In this document: one piece after another, positions 60,461 through 64,000 of the stretch
How positions within the stretch are numbered: the first letter of the stretch is position 1
How the letters are laid out: each line of letters opens with the position of its first letter
Source: Streptomyces sp. NBC_01571
Lineage (GTDB): Bacteria > Actinomycetota > Actinomycetes > Streptomycetales > Streptomycetaceae
Reading direction: 5' to 3'
Assembly: GCF_026339875.1 (NCBI RefSeq)
Contig: NZ_JAPEPZ010000001.1
Span: 1,364,001-1,428,000, forward strand
DNA: 64,000 bases
Position numbers and translations under genes: made by a program
The notes under the pieces: generated by a model
Told to the model about the DNA's origin: nothing
Database searches by the model: none
What the model saw: only the letters and a program-made list of their open reading frames with translations

Positions 60461-61498
60461 GTGGCAGAGACCGCCCGCCGATCCGAGAACCGTTACGGCA
60501 ACCGCCCGACCATGAAGGACGTGGCGGCGCGTGCCGGCGTGGGTCTCAAGACGGTCTCACGCGTGGTCAACGGCGAGCCGGGCGTGACCCCGGACACCGA
60601 GCGCCGGGTCCAGGAGGCCATCGACGCGCTGGGTTTCCGGCGCAACGACAGCGCGCGGGTGCTCCGCAAGGGCCGCACCGCGAGCATCGGCCTCGTCCTG
60701 GAGGACCTCGCGGACCCGTTCTACGGCCCGCTCAGCCGCGCGGTGGAGGAGGTGGCCCGTGCCCACGGGGCGCTGCTCATCAACGGCTCCAGCGCCGAGG
60801 ACCCGGAGCGTGAGCAGGAGCTGGTCCTCGCCCTGTGCGCGCGCCGGGTGGACGGCCTGGTCGTCATTCCCGCCGGTGACGACCACCGCTACCTCGAACC
60901 CGAGATCAAGGCGGGCGTGGCCACCGTGTTCGTGGACCGCCCGGCGGGACAGATCGACGCCGACGTGGTCCTCTCGGACAGTTTCGGCGGGGCCCGGGAC
61001 GGCGTGACCCATCTGATCGACCACGGTCACCGCCGGATCGGCTTCATCGGTGACATGCCCCGCATCCACACCGCCGCCGAGCGGCTGCGCGGCTATCGCG
61101 CGGCCATGGAGGACGCGGGCATAGCGGTCGAGCCCGCCTGGATGTCCCTGGGCGTCACGGACCCCGAGCGGGTTCGTGACGCGGCGGAGGAGATGCTCTC
61201 GGGCGACTCCCCGGTCACCGCGATCTTCGCGGGCAACAACCGTGTGACGGTCACCGTGGTCCGGGTCCTCGCCGAGCACGGACGTCCCGTCGCCCTGGTC
61301 GGTTTCGACGACATCGAGCTCGCGGACCTCCTCCAGCCGGGTGTCACAGTCGTCGCCCAGGACGCCGCCGCCCTCGGCCGCACCGCCGCCGACCGCCTGT
61401 TCCGCCAGCTCGACGGCACCCTCCTCACCCCGGAACGCATCGAGCTGCCGACCCGTCTGATCACCCGCGGCTCGGGTGAACTGCCGCCCTCGGCCTGA
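60461..61498 (+). CDS. LacI-family transcriptional regulator
   Basis: A 345-residue repressor. The N-terminal HTH is PTMKDVAARAGVGLKTVSRVVNGEPGVTPDTERRVQEAI with hinge residues FRRNDSARVLRKGRT. A periplasmic-binding-protein-like effector domain follows (IGLVLEDLADPFYGPLSRAVEEVA, LVGFDDIELADLLQPGVT). The GTG at 60461 is preferred because it places the HTH near the N-terminus as in relatives; the frame is open back to 60359. Likely targets are its own gene, the ROK kinase gene and perhaps the GH27 gene. The effector sugar is unknown. Confidence 0.9.
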   Translation: MAETARRSENRYGNRPTMKDVAARAGVGLKTVSRVVNGEPGVTPDTERRVQEAIDALGFRRNDSARVLRKGRTASIGLVLEDLADPFYGPLSRAVEEVARAHGALLINGSSAEDPEREQELVLALCARRVDGLVVIPAGDDHRYLEPEIKAGVATVFVDRPAGQIDADVVLSDSFGGARDGVTHLIDHGHRRIGFIGDMPRIHTAAERLRGYRAAMEDAGIAVEPAWMSLGVTDPERVRDAAEEMLSGDSPVTAIFAGNNRVTVTVVRVLAEHGRPVALVGFDDIELADLLQPGVTVVAQDAAALGRTAADRLFRQLDGTLLTPERIELPTRLITRGSGELPPSA

Positions 61499-62103
61499 GC
61501 CGTGGCCGTCCGCACCCGCGCGTCCTCCGAGCGCCCGGTCCCGCCGCGACACCTCTCGCGCACCCGCCGGGTCACCCGGGTGCGTGGCCCGAAGGCACCG
61601 ACTCCCCGATGGTGAGCGGCTGTTGCCACTGACGCGCCGGATGTACGAGCGTCACGTGCCGATCCTCGCGGCCGGTTCCCACACCGGCCCCGCCCGACTC
61701 CGGTTCAGGACGGCCCGGTACGGGGTGGGCGGCACGGTCACCCTGTGCGGGCACGCGTCGGGAACACCACGGCCGGCGTCTCGGGCCGGGTGAGCCGGAG
61801 TGGGCACGTGTCCGTGTCGCTCGTCCACCCGCCGGGCGTGCTGCGTGAGTGGTGCCTTGCCGCCGCCCGTCCGCCGGGAAGCGCGGGGCACGCCGAGCCG
61901 TCGTGCGGGACACCGCGGCGGCCCACGTAGGCGGTCGGCTGTTCGCCGAGGAGGGGCTCACCACGGCGTCCGGACCGGCGAGGTACACGTCGACAGGCCG
62001 GGGCTGCCCTCCGTGTCCTCCGGAGGGCGCCCCGTCGGCGGTTCCCCCCCCCCGTTGCCCGCGTTCCCCGCGCGGCCCGAGCCGGCGTAGCCCGCGGAAC
62101 GCT
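61499..62103. other. Gene-free stretch between LacI and aldolase-family genes
   Basis: In these 605 bp I see no frame with a ribosome-binding site and a recognisable product. Short frames on both strands have the biased composition of shadows. A run of nine C residues lies near 62046. The region may contain decayed coding sequence. Confidence 0.5.
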
Positions 62104-63408
62104 CTACTTCGCCGAGGCGGTCAGGTCTCCGCGCCTCGGCGCGGCGAAACCCTCCAGGTCCGCCCGCGTCAGACCCGCCAGCCGGGCCACCTCCGCGATG
62201 TTCAGGGCGCCGCAGTCCAGACCGCGCAGAAGGTAACCGCTGAGCGCCTTGGCGGTGGCGGGTTCGTCCATGACGTCGCCGTCGGTGCGGTTGGCGTAGC
62301 GGGCCAGGCGCCCGGCGGCCTGCTCGAAGCCCTCGCGGTAGAAGGCGAACACGGCCGCGTAGCGGGTCGGGATGTGGCCCGGGTGCATGTCCCAGCCCTG
62401 GTAGTAGGCGCGGGCCAGGGCGCGGCGGGTGAGGCCGTAGTGCAGTCGCCAGGCGTCGTGCACCTTCTCCGTCGGGCCGACCGGCAGCACGTTCGTGGAG
62501 CCGTCCGAGACACGTACGCCGGTGCCGGCGGCGGCGACCTGCATAATCGCCTTGGCGTGGTCGGCGGCCGGGTGGTCACTGGCCTGGTGGGCGGCGCTGA
62601 CGCCGAGGCAGGCGCTGTAGTCGAAGGTGCCGTAGTGCAGACCCGTGGCGCGGCCCTCGGCGGCCTGGATCATCCGGGCGACGGTCGCGGTGCCGTCGGT
62701 CGCCAGGATCGACTGGCTGGTCTCGATCTGGATCTCGAAGCCGATCCGCCCGGGGGTGAGACCGCGCGCCTTCTCGAACTCCTCCAGCAGCCGCACCATC
62801 GCGGTGACCTGCTCCGCGTACGTCACCTTGGGGAGGGTGAGGACCAGCCCGTCGGGCAGGCCGCCCGCGTCCATCAGACCGGTGAGGAAGACGTCGAGCG
62901 TACGGATCCCCCGACGCCGGACCGATGCCTCCATGCACTTCATGCGGATACCCATGTACGGAGCCGCCGTACCGTCGGTGTACGCCTGTGCGATCAGCCG
63001 GGCCGCGCGCGCCGCCGCCTCGTCCTCCTCGGCGTCCGGACGCCGGCCGTAGCCGTCCTCGAAGTCGACGCGCAGGTCCTCGATGGGCTCCCGCTCCAGC
63101 TTGGCCCGTACCCGGTCGTACACGGGCCCGGCGAGGTCGTCCGCGAGGCCGAGGACCGCGGCGAAGGAGGCGGCGTCGGGGGCGTGCTCGTCGAGGGCCG
63201 CGAGTGCCCGGTCGCCCCAGGAGCGGACGGTCTCGGCGGTGAACGCGTCCGCGGGGACGTACACGGTGTGGACGGGCTGCCGGGTGCCGGGGTCTCCGGG
63301 GTAGCGGCGCTCCAGTTCGGCGTCGACCGGGGCGAGGGAGGCGCTGATCTCCTCGCTGACGGCGCCCGCGAGGCTCGTCGCCACGTTCTCCTGCTGGCCC
63401 TTGCCCAT
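62104..63408 (-). CDS. HpcH/HpaI aldolase/citrate lyase-family enzyme (DUF6986-like)
   Basis: A 434-residue protein of the aldolase/citrate-lyase TIM-barrel family. Motifs are VDFEDGYGRRPDAEED (metal-site region), IRMKCMEASVRRRGIRTLDVFL, LTLPKVTYAEQV, GFEIQIETSQSIL and GLHYGTFDYSACLGV. The start MGKGQQENVATSLAG at 63408 is chosen because CAGGAGGG stands 8 bp upstream; the longer frame from 63435 overlaps that site. The long form with a C-terminal helical extension fits the DUF6986 subgroup. The reaction, a C-C bond cleavage of an acidic substrate, is inferred from the family only. Confidence 0.85.
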   Translation of the reverse strand: MGKGQQENVATSLAGAVSEEISASLAPVDAELERRYPGDPGTRQPVHTVYVPADAFTAETVRSWGDRALAALDEHAPDAASFAAVLGLADDLAGPVYDRVRAKLEREPIEDLRVDFEDGYGRRPDAEEDEAAARAARLIAQAYTDGTAAPYMGIRMKCMEASVRRRGIRTLDVFLTGLMDAGGLPDGLVLTLPKVTYAEQVTAMVRLLEEFEKARGLTPGRIGFEIQIETSQSILATDGTATVARMIQAAEGRATGLHYGTFDYSACLGVSAAHQASDHPAADHAKAIMQVAAAGTGVRVSDGSTNVLPVGPTEKVHDAWRLHYGLTRRALARAYYQGWDMHPGHIPTRYAAVFAFYREGFEQAAGRLARYANRTDGDVMDEPATAKALSGYLLRGLDCGALNIAEVARLAGLTRADLEGFAAPRRGDLTASAK

Positions 63409-63588
63409 CCCGCACCCTCCTGTTTTCCGCTTCACGGAATCAACAATCCGTAGAGCGAAGTTATCCGTGGCGCTTCCCGGTGGTCAACACCTGTCCGCAC
63501 CCTGGTCCGTCGCCTTCTCTCCTGCCCCGTGCCTTCTTTCGCGCACCGCCCCGCACCCCTCATGCTGGCCGTGCGGGGAGGGGATCAC

Positions 63589-64000
63589 ATGTCGAACATC
63601 CGCCGGGTGACCCGGCGACTGGGCCTGCGGACCGCGGTGGCCGCCGCGCTGACCGTGCCCCTGCTCGGGTCGGCGTCCGCGTCCGCCGGCCGCGGCGACG
63701 GTGGCGGTGGCCGGCGACTGGACGTCATGACGTTCAACCTGCGCTTCGCGAGCACCGCCGAGCCGCACAGCTGGGCCGCGCGCCGTCCGGTGATGCGCGA
63801 GCTGCTGCGCCGGGCGGCTCCGGACGTCATCGGCACCCAGGAGGGCCTCTTCCCGCAGTTGCGCGACATCGCGTCCGACCTCGGACGGCGTTACGACTGG
63901 ATCGGCACCGGCCGCGCGGGAGGCAGCCGTGACGAGTTCGCGGCGGTCTTCTACGACACCGAACGCCTCGCCCCGGCCGCGTACGACCACTTCTGGCTCT
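63589..64000 (+). CDS. Secreted endonuclease/exonuclease/phosphatase-family protein (3' end outside window)
   Basis: The first 137 codons of a gene that runs off the right edge. GGGGAGGGG precedes the ATG. The signal peptide (RTAVAAALTVPLLGSASASA) is cleaved near residue 33. The metal-dependent phosphodiesterase core begins LDVMTFNLRFAS, with PDVIGTQEGLFPQLRDI carrying the catalytic Glu and YDWIGTGR following. This matches the secreted EEP family, which hydrolyses nucleic acids, phospholipids or other phosphodiesters. Confidence 0.88.
   Translation, partial: MSNIRRVTRRLGLRTAVAAALTVPLLGSASASAGRGDGGGGRRLDVMTFNLRFASTAEPHSWAARRPVMRELLRRAAPDVIGTQEGLFPQLRDIASDLGRRYDWIGTGRAGGSRDEFAAVFYDTERLAPAAYDHFWL

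Noticed and set aside
61572..61988. Minus-strand frame of 138 codons after the LacI gene
   Set aside because: The product is low complexity (Arg/Pro/Gly) with no ribosome-binding site or domain; treated as gene-free sequence.

Overview
The window looks like Streptomyces chromosomal DNA. GC content and third-position GC bias are very high, some starts are GTG or TTG, and several genus-typical families are present: a conservon (cvn) operon, an excalibur protein, a DUF6332-like protein, a mycothiol-dependent DinB-like protein and an F420-type oxidoreductase. No rRNA, tRNA, CRISPR array or replication origin was recognised.

Layout. 1-3.7 kb: sugar metabolism (partial SIS isomerase, DeoR regulator, secreted GH92 alpha-mannosidase). 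4.0-12.2 kb: an OpuC-type compatible-solute ABC transporter whose ATPase and two permeases (3969-6486) are separated from the binding lipoprotein (11233-12195) by an opposite-strand cvnABCD operon (sensor kinase, roadblock, DUF742, Ras-like GTPase). 12.3-14.6 kb: an ammonia-lyase-family protein lacking the Ala-Ser-Gly that forms the MIO cofactor, and a DUF6924-like protein.

14.7-36.7 kb holds the most unusual locus, a leftward biosynthetic gene cluster. A fatty acyl-AMP ligase (34220-35947) should load an acyl chain on the N-terminal carrier of a 4828-residue enzyme with order ACP-KS-AT-DH-(ER remnant)-KR-ACP-KS-AT-DH-KR-ACP-C-FkbH. Next come a carrier protein-thioester reductase with an extra C-terminal domain, an alpha/beta hydrolase with Cys at the nucleophile elbow, and a second hydrolase. 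The C and FkbH domains have no carrier after them in cis. The simplest model is that FkbH loads a glyceryl-type three-carbon unit on the carrier of the reductase protein, the C domain transfers the polyketide onto it, and the reductase releases the product. A 71-residue peptide gene with its own terminator sits upstream. I do not recognise this combination as a described pathway.

37-51.9 kb: two MFS exporters (the second divergent from a MarR gene), a mycothiol-dependent isomerase-like protein, a NarL-type two-component pair, a TetR gene divergent from an F420-type oxidoreductase, a geranylgeranyl-reductase-like flavoprotein, an M20 dipeptidase, a P-loop kinase-NUDIX fusion, small secreted proteins, a frameshifted excalibur protein and a PASTA lipoprotein.

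51.9-56.5 kb is a mobile-element patch in which every element sits at CTAG: two deletion derivatives of an IS630-type element (one carrying a histidine phosphatase gene), a 181-bp MITE and an IS701-type element nested at the edge of the second derivative. Two elements abut or supply the TAG stop codon of a host gene. 56.9-64 kb returns to carbohydrate functions (GH27 alpha-galactosidase, ROK kinase, LacI regulator with a perfect palindromic operator), then an aldolase/citrate-lyase-family enzyme and the start of a secreted endonuclease/phosphatase-family protein. Short tandem repeats of many unit lengths are scattered through the gaps.
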